Shown here in pieces: positions 1 to 9,719 of a stretch of 64,000 bases of DNA. Both the position numbers and the translations under genes were made by a program. This DNA is from Candidatus Methanogranum gryphiswaldense (lineage in GTDB: Archaea; Thermoplasmatota; Thermoplasmata; Methanomassiliicoccales; Methanomethylophilaceae): assembly GCA_019262145.1 (NCBI GenBank), contig CP076745.1, positions 927,093-991,092 of the forward strand, given 5' to 3'. Each line of letters starts with the position of its first letter. Positions within the stretch are counted from its first letter, which is position 1. The notes under the pieces were generated by a model. That model did no database searches and was not told where the DNA came from. It saw only the letters and a program-made list of their open reading frames with translations.

Positions 1-60
1 TTTCAAAAAAAGAAAATGTTGCATACTGAAAGATTTACAATACCGACCCATGGCCCATCA

Positions 61-1443
61 TCATTGAGATATGGTTACAGCAGGCCTGTCCCTTGGTTCC
101 AAACTTTTAATTGCGGTGCGCGCAAGATACCACATCAAGGCTCCCCCTAATATTTCGACCACTGTCAGAACCAACCATAAACCTGTAAGGGTGCCAATCA
201 AGAATGTGACCGATACGAACGCCACTGTTAATAAGACATTTCTGATGAATGAGGACCACATGGAAACAATGGAACGTCCGATTGCTTGGAGCACAGACGA
301 ACCGACGAATATCATCCCCATGATAGGAAGAGAGATGAATAGGATACGGGTAAGATTTACCATCTCCCCGTGGAACGCTTGCATATCAGAAGCATATGTG
401 AACAGCGAGGCTATCGGCTCTGCGAATATTATCACGATGATGGCCAAAATAGTCAATATCATTAGGGAGAATTTTGTTGAGAAATCGAATGCTTGCTTGA
501 TCATATCGTATCTCTTCATTCCAAATTCCGCCGAACAAGCAGATACCATCGCACCACCAACTGCCTGCGCCGGTATAAGTGCCAGATACATTATTCTCCA
601 CACAGAGGTGTATATGGCCATGACTCCTGAGGACGCCACTGCGATTATACAGAGGTTGTATACGATATTGAAAAGTGACATCAGACACAATTCTGCAGAT
701 TGGGGTATACCAACCACAAGTATCTCGTGCATCCTAATAGCACTGAATTTAAGGTCCTTCAATCTCATCGTGAGATACGTTCCTTTCTGAGCTATGAACC
801 AATATATTCCCACGATGATCGATATCGAGAATGCTATTACTGTCGCCCATGCGGCACCTGATACACCCATTCCAAATCCATAGATCAGAATTGGATCCAA
901 TATCATATTGATGACAGCTGCCAGAACCTGTATGTACATCGATCTTTTAGCAGCACCCTCTCCCCTCAGGATACCAGACATCATACAGCTCATCATCAGG
1001 ACGATCGAGCATAGATAGATCGGTACCGCATATGCCATGGAATCTTCGATCGTTCCCGCGGCACCTATCAATCTCAATACTGGTTCAGCGGTAAGTAGTA
1101 ACAACGGCGTCATGATCAAAGCGATTATGATCACGAGTAATATCGCCTGCATTGCCAGACGCTCTGCGTTCTCTTTTCTATGCATTCCTATATTGCGTGC
1201 TATGGCAGCGGATGCCCCGATGGCCATTCCATTGCCCAACCCCAATATTACTGAATAAATAGGGCCCACAAGCCCCAATGCCGCCATCGGACCTGAACCC
1301 AATCCCGTAACCCAAAGAATATTGATGATACTGCTGCTCTGTTGGACAAGCAACGTGACCGCTATCGGTATAGAAAGATACTTGATCGCTTTCTTAGGAT
1401 CGCCAAGCATCATATTGACCTCTTTGGTCTCCGTTGCCTCCAT
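61..1443 (-). CDS. MATE family multidrug/metabolite efflux transporter
   Basis: The 460-residue product is almost entirely hydrophobic and arranged as about twelve membrane helices, the normal length for the MATE family. After a short polar N-terminus the first helix is followed by the glycine-rich stretch GLGNGMAIGASAAIARNIG, characteristic of MATE proteins, and there are two homologous halves. MATE proteins export cationic drugs or metabolites against a Na+ or H+ gradient; the substrate cannot be read from sequence. The gene is divergent from the ABCE1 gene with a short AT-rich gap, and no neighbour suggests a substrate. The stop is TGA. Confidence 0.9.
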   Translation of the reverse strand: MEATETKEVNMMLGDPKKAIKYLSIPIAVTLLVQQSSSIINILWVTGLGSGPMAALGLVGPIYSVILGLGNGMAIGASAAIARNIGMHRKENAERLAMQAILLVIIIALIMTPLLLLTAEPVLRLIGAAGTIEDSMAYAVPIYLCSIVLMMSCMMSGILRGEGAAKRSMYIQVLAAVINMILDPILIYGFGMGVSGAAWATVIAFSISIIVGIYWFIAQKGTYLTMRLKDLKFSAIRMHEILVVGIPQSAELCLMSLFNIVYNLCIIAVASSGVMAIYTSVWRIMYLALIPAQAVGGAMVSACSAEFGMKRYDMIKQAFDFSTKFSLMILTILAIIVIIFAEPIASLFTYASDMQAFHGEMVNLTRILFISLPIMGMIFVGSSVLQAIGRSIVSMWSSFIRNVLLTVAFVSVTFLIGTLTGLWLVLTVVEILGGALMWYLARTAIKSLEPRDRPAVTISQ

Positions 1444-1530
1444 ATTGTGGGGTCATACTCGTACGATATTTGATTTTATCTCCATCGATCTACCTTAAAA
1501 GTTAAATCATTGGTCAATATAGTCCGGTGC

Positions 1531-3297
1531 ATGAGGATAGCGGTGGTATTGCATGACAGATGTCAAAGCAGGAAATGCAATCACGAATGCGAAAAATTCT
1601 GCCCCCTGATAAGAACAGGAATAGAATGCATAACATGGGGAGAAAGAGGGAAACCGATAATCTCGGAGGCCCTGTGTCAAGGTTGCGGTATCTGCATCAA
1701 CAAATGCCAATTCGACGCTATCAAGATAATCGGTCTTGCAGATGAACTCAAGACAGAACTAATCCATCAATATGGAGAGAATTCGTTCCGCTTATACAGA
1801 CTTCCGATCCCCAAAAAAGGATTCATAACCGGTATTCTTGGACCCAATGGGATAGGAAAAACCACGGCCGTCAAGATACTATCTGGCATAGAAATACCTA
1901 ATCTTGGAAAATTCAATAATCCCCCGTCGAAAGAAGAGGTCCTCAAATATTTTGCAGGTACCGACCTCCATGACTATCTTGTCGGCGTATATGCTGGAAA
2001 CACAAAGGTGGCGATGAAACCGCAGTACGTGGACAAACTTCCTCAATCTGTGAAGGGTGTTGTCCGTGATCTCCTTGGAAAAGTACAAGAAAGAATGACC
2101 TTGGAACAGGCCGCTGATGCCTTCGATCTCACAGAGGTCCTGGACAGGGAACTGGACAAACTTTCTGGAGGAGAACTGCAAAGATTGGCCATGGCTGCCA
2201 CAATGATGAAAGACGCAGATGTCTACTTCTTCGATGAACCGACATCGTATCTGGACATATACCAGAGAGTAAAAATGGCAAGGCTCATCAAGACACTTGC
2301 AACAGACAAACAGGTCGTGGTCATTGAGCACGATCTCGCGATATTAGATTATCTGGCAGACAATGTGAGCGTTGTCTACGGTTCTGAGGGTGCGTACGGT
2401 GTGTTCACCTTGGCAAGACAGGTCAGAACTGCAATAAACGTATATTTGGACGGGTACCTGCCCGAGGAAAATATAAGATTCAGGGACAGACCTATCGAAT
2501 TCGAAGCCTCCCCGCCAAGAACAGATTGGAATACCGCCAACCTAGTTGAATTCGATCACATAAGGAAGGATTTCGGAGAGTTCGAATTGGATGTGAGCAA
2601 AGGAGCCGTCAAGATCGGTGAATCGGTCGGTATAGTGGGTCCTAATGCCACAGGAAAGACAACATTTGTGAAAATGCTTGCAGGGGTCATCGAACCAGAC
2701 GAGGGGAAACTGGACACATTATTAAAGGTGGCATATAAACCTCAATACATCTCCAACGATATGGAGGGTACAGTGCAAGATGTCCTATATGCCAACGCTT
2801 ACGAGACCGTTATAAGTAATTTCTTCCAGGGAGAGGTCATCACCCCACTGGGAATTAAGAATCTCATGGATAAGGATCTAAAGAATCTATCGGGAGGAGA
2901 GCTTCAGAGAGTTGCTATAACATTATGTCTGGCAAAAGATGCAGATATCTATCTTTTCGATGAACCCTCTGCATACCTTGACTCCAACCAGAGAATGAAT
3001 GCTGCCAAGACCATAAGAAGGATGATGGAGAAATCCGGGCGCAGCGCGATGATCGTGGACCACGACATATATTTCCTTGACATGGTCTCAGATTCCATGA
3101 TGGTCTTCGGAGGAGAACCAGGACATCACGGTATCGGAGAGGGACCGTTCGATATGAGGATAGGAATGAACAAATTCCTTTCCGCTGTAGATATAACGTT
3201 CAGAAGAGATACTGAAACTCACAGACCCAGAATAAATAAACCTGATTCCAGACTCGACAGGGAACAGAAATCCAAAGGCGAATACTATTACGCTTGA
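1531..3297 (+). CDS. Ribosome-recycling ATPase ABCE1/Rli1
   Basis: ABCE1 splits archaeal ribosomes after termination. The product (588 residues from this start) has an N-terminal ferredoxin-like domain with two sets of four cysteines (CQSRKCNHECEKFC and CQGCGICINKC), then two ABC ATPase domains. Walker A motifs GPNGIGKTT (near residue 103) and GPNATGKTT (near 370) are each followed by an LSGGELQR signature and a DEP(T/S) Walker B region. An upstream TTG at 1510 is in frame, but family alignment (MRIAV..DRCQ) and a TATA-like TTAAAAGTTAAAT at about 1493 favour a leaderless start at ATG 1531. No frame damage is visible. Confidence 0.97.
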   Translation: MRIAVVLHDRCQSRKCNHECEKFCPLIRTGIECITWGERGKPIISEALCQGCGICINKCQFDAIKIIGLADELKTELIHQYGENSFRLYRLPIPKKGFITGILGPNGIGKTTAVKILSGIEIPNLGKFNNPPSKEEVLKYFAGTDLHDYLVGVYAGNTKVAMKPQYVDKLPQSVKGVVRDLLGKVQERMTLEQAADAFDLTEVLDRELDKLSGGELQRLAMAATMMKDADVYFFDEPTSYLDIYQRVKMARLIKTLATDKQVVVIEHDLAILDYLADNVSVVYGSEGAYGVFTLARQVRTAINVYLDGYLPEENIRFRDRPIEFEASPPRTDWNTANLVEFDHIRKDFGEFELDVSKGAVKIGESVGIVGPNATGKTTFVKMLAGVIEPDEGKLDTLLKVAYKPQYISNDMEGTVQDVLYANAYETVISNFFQGEVITPLGIKNLMDKDLKNLSGGELQRVAITLCLAKDADIYLFDEPSAYLDSNQRMNAAKTIRRMMEKSGRSAMIVDHDIYFLDMVSDSMMVFGGEPGHHGIGEGPFDMRIGMNKFLSAVDITFRRDTETHRPRINKPDSRLDREQKSKGEYYYA

Positions 3298-3397
3298 CCT
3301 GTTACATTAAACAGTATCTTTCAACATACGGCCAACGTTATATGTTTCAAACGAGACCCTTGTTGATTTGATACTGTGATCTTTGATTAGGGGTGGG

Positions 3398-3640
3398 TCA
3401 AACAATACCAGACTTAAGCTCTGGAAATATTACCATCGACACTATGTATGCCGAATATACACTCACGAGCAGAACACCGTCTTTTTTAGTGATCTTGTTT
3501 CTACTTCTTATCATGATGAACATTAGTGCTGCGAACAATATCATCACGGGTATGTGGAATGCCACTCTGAACCAAAATAGAAAAGGATCATACCGGTGGG
3601 TATACCCCAAAACTCCCATACCGCGATGATAATATATCAA
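3398..3640 (-). pseudogene. C-terminal remnant of a Na+/Ca2+ exchanger (CaCA) family protein
   Basis: The frame encodes about 80 residues with two membrane helices, including FHIPVMILFAALMFIMI and ITKKDGVLLVSVYSAYI. The second matches the pattern at the end of CaCA-type cation exchangers (basic loop, (K/R)xxG, then a last helix ending in YxxYI). The rest of the roughly 300-residue family is absent. Upstream in the same frame there is soon a stop, then the promoter of the divergent PHP gene. The only start is a TTG with no evident ribosome site. I read it as a decayed 3' end; a standalone small membrane protein is the alternative. Confidence 0.45.
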
Positions 3641-3715
3641 AAAAGTATGTGTTACATTCTATTGACCGCGCCGCGAATACGTTTAAATTAAATACAACCA
3701 TCGAACTCTCAGACC

Positions 3716-4696
3716 ATGGACTGTATGGGAAGGGCAGACACACATGTACACACCTATTATTCCGGATTCAGTCAGCTGAGCGTACTTAAATTTCCTGAAT
3801 CGACAACACCACCTGAAAAACAGGTGGATTGTGCCAGAAAGAATGGCATTAATGTCCTTTGCATTACGGACCACAACGAAGTGGCCGGTGGATTTGTAGC
3901 TCAGAAATATGCCAAGCAATTCAATGATATCGAAGTGGTCGTCGGAGATGAGATAATGACATCTGACGGCGAGATAATTGGATTCGGCTTAACAGAATAT
4001 GTCAAACCTTTTATGACGATCGAAGAGACCGTAGACGTCATAAGAGAACAAGGGGCGCTCACCATTGCACCACATCCTTTCAGTTTTCATGTCCGTGGCC
4101 TCAAAGAAAAAATATTCGACATAGATCTGGATGCATTCGAGGTCATAAACGGTGGCCATCCCGACAAATATTCCAATCATTTCGCGCAGATGGTCATGGA
4201 TAAATTCCCTGGAAGATGGGCCCCTATTTCAGCAAGCGATGGACACTCCAACTTTACAGTGGGATATAATTGGACTGAATTCGAAGGCAACACCGCCGAC
4301 GACCTGAGAAAGGCCATAATAAACAAGACGACGGTTCCAAAAGGTAAGCCTTCACCGGTTCTAAGTGAAGTGCAATGGAGCTATGAGGTGGTCATCGGCG
4401 GACAAAAACTGATGTCCAAAGCCCTAAGAAGGAAACTCGAACCAATTGAAAATAATGCACTGATCGATAAAATACTCAGCCTGCCAGATCTAAAAAATGC
4501 GACAGGCATATTTGGCGGCTTAATGTACTGCATGCCGCCAATACCGTTCATAGCCACATTCCTCAGCACATCATACCTGAAACTGAATGCCATGCGCATG
4601 AATGCAGATGCACAGGACAGACTTGAAGAAATTGCAAAGATCATAGAAGGAAAAGACGAAACAGTAAAAAATGTCGTCGATGATTTACATGCATGA
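3716..4696 (+). CDS. PHP-domain metal-dependent phosphoesterase
   Basis: PHP proteins hydrolyse phosphate esters with a cluster of metal ions. The four metal-ligand motifs are visible in order: DTHVHTYYS near the N-terminus, CITDHNE, APHPFSF and SASDGH near residue 180. The last 110 residues after the PHP domain are not recognised. An A+T-rich box (GTTTAAATTAAATAC, about 3680-3694) sits about 25-35 bases before the start, so the mRNA is probably nearly leaderless. The substrate is unknown; relatives act on nucleotides or small phosphates. The 3' end overlaps the next gene, suggesting co-expression. Confidence 0.85.
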   Translation: MDCMGRADTHVHTYYSGFSQLSVLKFPESTTPPEKQVDCARKNGINVLCITDHNEVAGGFVAQKYAKQFNDIEVVVGDEIMTSDGEIIGFGLTEYVKPFMTIEETVDVIREQGALTIAPHPFSFHVRGLKEKIFDIDLDAFEVINGGHPDKYSNHFAQMVMDKFPGRWAPISASDGHSNFTVGYNWTEFEGNTADDLRKAIINKTTVPKGKPSPVLSEVQWSYEVVIGGQKLMSKALRRKLEPIENNALIDKILSLPDLKNATGIFGGLMYCMPPIPFIATFLSTSYLKLNAMRMNADAQDRLEEIAKIIEGKDETVKNVVDDLHA

Positions 4697-5045
4697 CACA
4701 TTCGATATAAAATTTTACAAAGTATGCGTTTGTATTCCGAAAGAATACTCTGAAGAATTAATGGACTCTGTGACAGACATAGCTAGACCTATGTATCCAG
4801 GATATGACAGGGTATTTTTAACTGCTCCTGTGACAAGCACATGGAGAACATTGGAAGGGTCAAATCCTTACAACGGCACCGTAGGTGAGATCACAACGGC
4901 CAAAGAGGTCCGCGTTGAATTTGCAGTTCATTCTGCAGACCTAAAAAAGGTAATTGAAAAAATAATATCGATTCATCCATACGAAGAACCGGGAATTGAT
5001 ATCCTCCCGATGATAGGTTGGAAAGATATCATTGACCATCCTTGA
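4671..5045 (+). CDS. CutA1/YqfO-like (NIF3-associated) domain protein
   Basis: The roughly 120-residue product has the ferredoxin-like fold signature of the CutA1 and NIF3-insert family, best seen in the end motif IHPYEEPGIDILP, which closely matches the HPYEEP motif of YqfO proteins. In those families the domain trimerises and may bind metal or ligand; no reaction can be assigned here. Starts at 4671, 4680 or 4689 are all ATG and all overlap the end of the PHP gene, so translation is probably coupled. The 3' end overlaps the convergent gene by 17 bases. Confidence 0.7.
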   Translation: MSSMIYMHDTFDIKFYKVCVCIPKEYSEELMDSVTDIARPMYPGYDRVFLTAPVTSTWRTLEGSNPYNGTVGEITTAKEVRVEFAVHSADLKKVIEKIISIHPYEEPGIDILPMIGWKDIIDHP

Positions 5046-5625
5046 TCTTCACGGCATATATTCCATCAAATGTCCTCTGAAGTTTGAATATCTTATTGCT
5101 TTGTTTTCTATACTCTAAATCCTCTTTTGATATCAGTCCCATATCAAAATATTCATCTAATGCCTTATCCCCTTCATCATAATCGAAGAATATACCGACA
5201 AGAACATTCATTTTGTAATTGCGGCAATATATGTCCGAAGGTATCTCGCCACCAGAACGGGCGAATATATCTTTCTTCAACTTTGGGAGCATCGATAACC
5301 CCTCATTACAGGCTAACAGGCATTCATCGTATTTCTTAGAATTATAGTAGGCAAGAACAAGCTTCTCATTAATATCATAATGCTGGATATTGTTGAATTT
5401 TGCTTCTTTTCCCATCTCTCCAATCGTTACAGCAAACCCGAAATTCCCATCTGCAATGGCTTGATCCAATACGGACATAACAAATGCAAATTTTGACGAT
5501 GTGTCTGCACATTTGAGATATCTCCCCAGCTTCACTTTGTTTTGATCACTGAGTTCGGAATACCATTTTCCTAGACCGACGGCCGAGACCTCAGGAGGAG
5601 TGTCCTTGTTTTTGTTGAAGAGCAT
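5029..5625 (-). CDS. Hypothetical TPR-like protein
   Basis: The 198-residue product is soluble and mostly helical. The central part (AYYNSKKYDECLLACNEGLSM) has the spacing of a tetratricopeptide repeat, and a second weaker helical pair follows with FFDYDEGDKALDEYFDMG. There is no signal peptide or membrane segment. I do not recognise a family. TPR-like proteins usually mediate protein contacts. It is convergent with the CutA1-like gene, sharing 17 bases at the ends, and upstream of the CDF gene on the same strand is only a 30-base gap. Confidence 0.65.
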   Translation of the reverse strand: MLFNKNKDTPPEVSAVGLGKWYSELSDQNKVKLGRYLKCADTSSKFAFVMSVLDQAIADGNFGFAVTIGEMGKEAKFNNIQHYDINEKLVLAYYNSKKYDECLLACNEGLSMLPKLKKDIFARSGGEIPSDIYCRNYKMNVLVGIFFDYDEGDKALDEYFDMGLISKEDLEYRKQSNKIFKLQRTFDGIYAVKIKDGQ

Positions 5626-5657
5626 GAATTAGAATATCGCGAATGTCAGATAAAAAC

Positions 5658-6704
5658 TCATTTCCTTATTTCTTTGTCTATATGGACGTTCGCGCCACAA
5701 AAATGCTGTTTCCCCTGAATCAGATTTGTTACATTCCATTCTATCGAATGCAAAAAATCCTCTTTTCTTTCAGAGCAATCATTTCTGCAATGACGACAAT
5801 TGAAGCCACCACAAGGTTCTGGAGAAAGGGTCAAGTCTACTGAATTACCGAATTTTGACCATATGGCTTCCATGAGTGCCTTTTTTTCCTCATCTTCCTC
5901 GGCTATTGTCATAGAAGCAGGAAGGGTGACATGACAGTCCATATGCATCGAACTACCATACTTTATCACTCTAAGACTATGGATATCTATCCATTTGTCA
6001 CTTCTGTGTTCGTTAAGACAGTCCACTACTTCTGAAAGGACCTCCTCATCCGCCCTGTCCATAATGCAATCCAAACTTGTCTTTATGACGCGGACACCAG
6101 TTATTATTATCAGTGCCCCGAAGATCAAGGCCAAAAGCGGGTCCATCCACCAGATATCCACGCCGAATAACATCCCGACATATACCGCTGATAGCCCGAC
6201 TATGATACCAATTGATGAGTATGTGTCAGTGCATAGATGTTTGCCACTTGCTTCCAATGCAGGAGAGCGATTCTTTTTGCCCTTTCTTATAGCTATTCTG
6301 CCTGTTATAAAATTAACTGCAGCTGCGAATATGATGAGCACAAGACCGATATCCAGATCTGATAGTGGTTCAGGATCTAGGAAATTCTTTATCGCTTCCA
6401 TGATGATCAGCGCACCGGCTACCGTTATGAGGGTGCCTTCCGCATATGCGGATATCGTCTCCACTCTGCCATGACCATACGGGTGGGACTTATCGGGAGG
6501 TTGTGCGGATAGGTACAAAGCATAAAGCCCGATGAATCCTGCCACCACGTTCACGATGCTTTCCATCGCATCCGTCAATATCGCAACGGACGATGTCAGC
6601 ATATAAGCCAAGAACTTGATCGCCATGAGCGAAACGCCCACTACGACTACCACTCTTTGAAAACTGTAGTTCTCACGTGCAGCCGGGCTCATTTCAACTG
6701 ACAT
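5658..6704 (-). CDS. Cation diffusion facilitator (CDF) metal exporter
   Basis: CDF proteins export Zn2+, Fe2+, Mn2+ or similar metals in exchange for protons. The product has six predicted membrane helices, the metal-site motifs LTDAMES in helix 2 and KHLCTD in helix 5, the loop HPYGHGRVET, and a cytoplasmic ferredoxin-like domain. The C-terminus carries an extra cysteine-rich tail (CGGFNCRHCRNDC plus a later FCG) that most relatives lack. The start at 6704 is preferred because a TATA-like TTAAAATATC lies about 22-30 bases upstream at 6725-6736; an in-frame ATG at 6725 would fall inside it. Confidence 0.9.
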   Translation of the reverse strand: MSVEMSPAARENYSFQRVVVVVGVSLMAIKFLAYMLTSSVAILTDAMESIVNVVAGFIGLYALYLSAQPPDKSHPYGHGRVETISAYAEGTLITVAGALIIMEAIKNFLDPEPLSDLDIGLVLIIFAAAVNFITGRIAIRKGKKNRSPALEASGKHLCTDTYSSIGIIVGLSAVYVGMLFGVDIWWMDPLLALIFGALIIITGVRVIKTSLDCIMDRADEEVLSEVVDCLNEHRSDKWIDIHSLRVIKYGSSMHMDCHVTLPASMTIAEEDEEKKALMEAIWSKFGNSVDLTLSPEPCGGFNCRHCRNDCSERKEDFLHSIEWNVTNLIQGKQHFCGANVHIDKEIRK

Positions 6705-6757
6705 TGAAACGAGAAATGTATCCAATGATATTTTAAGTTTATCTACATGTGCCAGTA

Positions 6758-8167
6758 TTAGGAATTCCTAACATTTGTAACAACGACATTGTCCTCTTTT
6801 CCTCTGAACCATGAGACAAAAGTACCTATTATACACATTACCAGACAAACGGAGAACGCAGTCTTCATGACATTTATGAAATCGCCATACGTGGACGGAT
6901 TGATGTTGTCTGTCGAACCTAGTATAACTGATATGCAACACATTGCGATCCCCATGCTCGTCATCATTCCGGTCTGTCTCATCAACGATACAGAACCGGA
7001 TGCCAAACTTCTGTCCTTAGCGGACACGGATGACATGATGGCAGCGGTATTCGGTGCAGAGAAGAGGCCATATCCCAAACCCAACAGTAAAAGGATCATC
7101 GCGACATACCAAAGATTTACCTCCGTACCCATGAACAATATCAAGAAAACCGATAATGTGGTTATGGACATGCCCAACGTTGGCAACAATCTTTTATCAA
7201 GACTGTCTGAAAGACTTCCAGCCTTTGCGGTCAACAATACCTGTATCAACGGCTGTAACAACATTATCATTCCTGCCTGTGAGGCTGAAAGCGCCCCTAT
7301 GGTCTGAAGATATAGCGCAAAGAAAAAGGATACCGAATAAGAGGATGCATAATTCATGAATGCCGCTATGATGGAACGCCTGAACACCTTGTTCTTATAG
7401 ACGTTTACTTTCATGACCGGATGTTCTGCCCTTTTTACATATGACAAAAATACGAACAAGAGAGCCCCTCCTACACCCATGGATACGAATGCCCATATCT
7501 CCGGAAGATTGATCATTCCGTACATCAAGGTCAAGATCATTACCATGTAGATCACGGACCCCTTGTAATCCATTTTAATATCCTTTCCCAGAGTGATCTC
7601 ATCTTTGAAGTGGCTGATCATTATCAAAGAAATGATAGATAGGGGAACAAGCGCATAAAACAAAAATCTCCATCCGAAGATATCGGTGACAACCCCTCCG
7701 ATAGTTGGGCCTAATGCCGTTCCCATGTAAACAGCGGTCGTATTGATCCCTATTGCCCAACCACGCTTATTTGAAGGAAAAGCATTCACGATCATCGTTA
7801 TGGATGTTACAGCAAGACATGCAGTACCCACTCCCATCAATGCCCTGGCCAACAGGAATAAGGAAAAAGAAGGCGCCAATGCAGCGAAAAACAATGAAAC
7901 CAACATTATCAATACGCCCGAAATGAATACTTTCTTCAAACCGTATATGTCGGCAACTCTTGTCATAGGTACCATTGACATGACCGATGCCAAAAGGAAG
8001 ATCGTATTGACCATTCCTAGCGAATGGGACCCCACTGAAAATTCTTGACCTATGGAGACAAGGGCTAAATTGAGCATCGTGCTAGCGAATGGCGCCAAAA
8101 AGATTCCGGCAGACGTTGCAACGAGCAACGTCTTCAATTCTCTGTCCGAGTAAGACGACCCCTCCAT
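6758..8167 (-). CDS. MFS drug/metabolite exporter, EmrB/QacA-like
   Basis: The product of about 470 residues has fourteen probable membrane helices and the MFS loop motif RVADIYGLKK between helices 2 and 3, typical of the DHA2 (14-helix) family of proton-driven exporters. Helix 5 carries the antiporter-like motif GPTIGGVVTDIFGWR. It is a close paralogue of the transporter at 27077-28468; both end with a similar YGDFI...WFRGK tail. The start at 8167 is chosen because TATTTATATC (about 8192-8201) fits a TATA box 25-30 bases upstream. That box is shared with the divergent cobalamin adenosyltransferase gene. Confidence 0.9.
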   Translation of the reverse strand: MEGSSYSDRELKTLLVATSAGIFLAPFASTMLNLALVSIGQEFSVGSHSLGMVNTIFLLASVMSMVPMTRVADIYGLKKVFISGVLIMLVSLFFAALAPSFSLFLLARALMGVGTACLAVTSITMIVNAFPSNKRGWAIGINTTAVYMGTALGPTIGGVVTDIFGWRFLFYALVPLSIISLIMISHFKDEITLGKDIKMDYKGSVIYMVMILTLMYGMINLPEIWAFVSMGVGGALLFVFLSYVKRAEHPVMKVNVYKNKVFRRSIIAAFMNYASSYSVSFFFALYLQTIGALSASQAGMIMLLQPLIQVLLTAKAGSLSDSLDKRLLPTLGMSITTLSVFLILFMGTEVNLWYVAMILLLLGLGYGLFSAPNTAAIMSSVSAKDRSLASGSVSLMRQTGMMTSMGIAMCCISVILGSTDNINPSTYGDFINVMKTAFSVCLVMCIIGTFVSWFRGKEDNVVVTNVRNS

Positions 8168-8235
8168 GGGGTGATTCTTACTTCCGTGATATAAATACTT
8201 ATTAATCCTCACAAAAAGATGTATGCATAACGATC

Positions 8236-8781
8236 ATGTCTAACATCCCCATCGAGATAAAAAAAGAACTCGGCCTTGTACATGTTTACACAGGTATGGG
8301 TAAAGGAAAGACCACTGCCTCCTTAGGCTTGGCCTTCAGAGCCGCTGGAAGAGGTCTAAATGTACTCATGATACAATTCCTTAAACCCCCTGAGAATTAT
8401 GGTGAACATCTTGCCGCAGACCATTTTGAGAATCTGACGATAATACCAATGGGTCTGGACCATATGGTCGGAAGAGTGCCTAAGGCTGAGGACATACGGA
8501 TCGCAAAAGAGACACTCGCTGAGGCAAGGGACCTCATATACTCAGAAAAGTACGACCTGGTCATATTGGACGAATGCAATGTCGCCATATCATGGGGACT
8601 GATTAGTTCCAAGGACGTGATCGATATACTCAAAGAACGTCCGGCGAATATTGAGATCGTACTGACTGGAAGAGGAGCTCCGAAGGAAATAATTGACTAT
8701 GCAGACCTTGTCACAGAAATGAAGATGGTAAAACATCCGTTCGACAAAGGTATCAAGGCCAGAAAAGGCATAGAATATTGA
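8236..8781 (+). CDS. Corrinoid adenosyltransferase, CobA/BtuR type
   Basis: CobA/BtuR transfers adenosyl from ATP to the cobalt of cob(I)yrinate diamide or cobalamin. The 181-residue product has the family's P-loop GMGKGKTT near residue 22, the RAAGRG helix, the ATP-contact motif LDECNVAISWGLI, and the late TGRGAP segment. Length is normal. Methanogens of this kind depend heavily on corrinoids for methyl transfer, consistent with the methyltransferase at 61979-63037. It is followed after 29 bases by cysteine synthase on the same strand. Confidence 0.93.
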   Translation: MSNIPIEIKKELGLVHVYTGMGKGKTTASLGLAFRAAGRGLNVLMIQFLKPPENYGEHLAADHFENLTIIPMGLDHMVGRVPKAEDIRIAKETLAEARDLIYSEKYDLVILDECNVAISWGLISSKDVIDILKERPANIEIVLTGRGAPKEIIDYADLVTEMKMVKHPFDKGIKARKGIEY

Positions 8782-8810
8782 AATAAATGATACAGTCGTG
8801 AGGTGTGGTT

Positions 8811-9713
8811 ATGGCAATATACAAAGATATCACCGAGACAATTGGAGAGACGCCTATGGTAAGACTTAACAGGATCGCTCCTGAAGGCAGTCATGTTTAT
8901 GTGAAGATAGAAAGAGGAAATCCTGGAGGCTCGATCAAGGACCGGCCGGTTCTGGCAATGCTCAACGATGCAGAGGCCAGAGGCATACTGAAAAAAGGAG
9001 GTGTTATCGTAGAACCTACATCCGGCAATACTGGCATAGCACTTGCAATGATATCTGCTGCTCGCGGATACAAAGCCATATTGGTGATGCCAGACACAAT
9101 GTCGAAAGAGCGTGTTTCATGCATGGCCGCTTACGGTGCCGAGATAATTTTTACCCCCGGGATCGATGGCATGCAGGGTGCAGTAAAAAGAGCAAAAGAG
9201 ATCGCTGAAGAACGCGGAGGATTCATACTCGGACAATTTGACAATCTCATTAATCAGGCATCCCACAGGGTCACAACAGGCAGAGAGATACTAAGGGATC
9301 TACCAGATGTCAACTTCATCGTCGCCGGCTTTGGAACAGGTGGTACCGCAACAGGCATTGCCATGGCACTCAGGGACGCTGGTTCGAACGCAACCGTCAT
9401 AGGTGTAGAGCCTGCAGAAAGCCCATTGGTTACCGAGGGACATGCCGGACCACATAGGATCCAAGGGATAGGAGCCAATTTCATACCTGGTAACCTGAAT
9501 AAGGACCTAATGAAGATCGTAACTGTGAAAAGTGATGATGCAGTAACAACGGCCAGAGACCTTGGCAGAAAAGAAGGCATCTTTGCCGGTATATCGTCAG
9601 GTGCAGCGACGTTCTACGCATTGGAACTGGCCAAGATAGACAAGAGCAGCAGGATCGTCGCAATACTCCCCGACGGTGGCGAGAAATACATGAGCATGGG
9701 AATCTACAACTGA
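8811..9713 (+). CDS. Cysteine synthase (PLP-dependent)
   Basis: The enzyme makes cysteine from O-acetylserine (or O-phosphoserine) and sulfide. The 300-residue product shows the PLP-lysine motif GGSIKDRP near residue 43, the SGNTGIALA substrate loop and the phosphate-binding GTGGTATG loop. ATG 8811 is chosen because GAGGTG (8800-8805) lies five bases upstream; a GTG two codons earlier overlaps that site. Whether acetylserine or phosphoserine is the substrate cannot be told. Two tightly spaced genes follow (TatD-type and ThiF-type), forming a likely operon. Confidence 0.93.
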   Translation: MAIYKDITETIGETPMVRLNRIAPEGSHVYVKIERGNPGGSIKDRPVLAMLNDAEARGILKKGGVIVEPTSGNTGIALAMISAARGYKAILVMPDTMSKERVSCMAAYGAEIIFTPGIDGMQGAVKRAKEIAEERGGFILGQFDNLINQASHRVTTGREILRDLPDVNFIVAGFGTGGTATGIAMALRDAGSNATVIGVEPAESPLVTEGHAGPHRIQGIGANFIPGNLNKDLMKIVTVKSDDAVTTARDLGRKEGIFAGISSGAATFYALELAKIDKSSRIVAILPDGGEKYMSMGIYN

Positions 9714-9719
9714 GGCAAA

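Noticed and set aside
71-790. Plus-strand frame opposite the MATE gene
   Set aside because: The minus strand encodes an obvious twelve-helix transporter; the plus frame has no family features.
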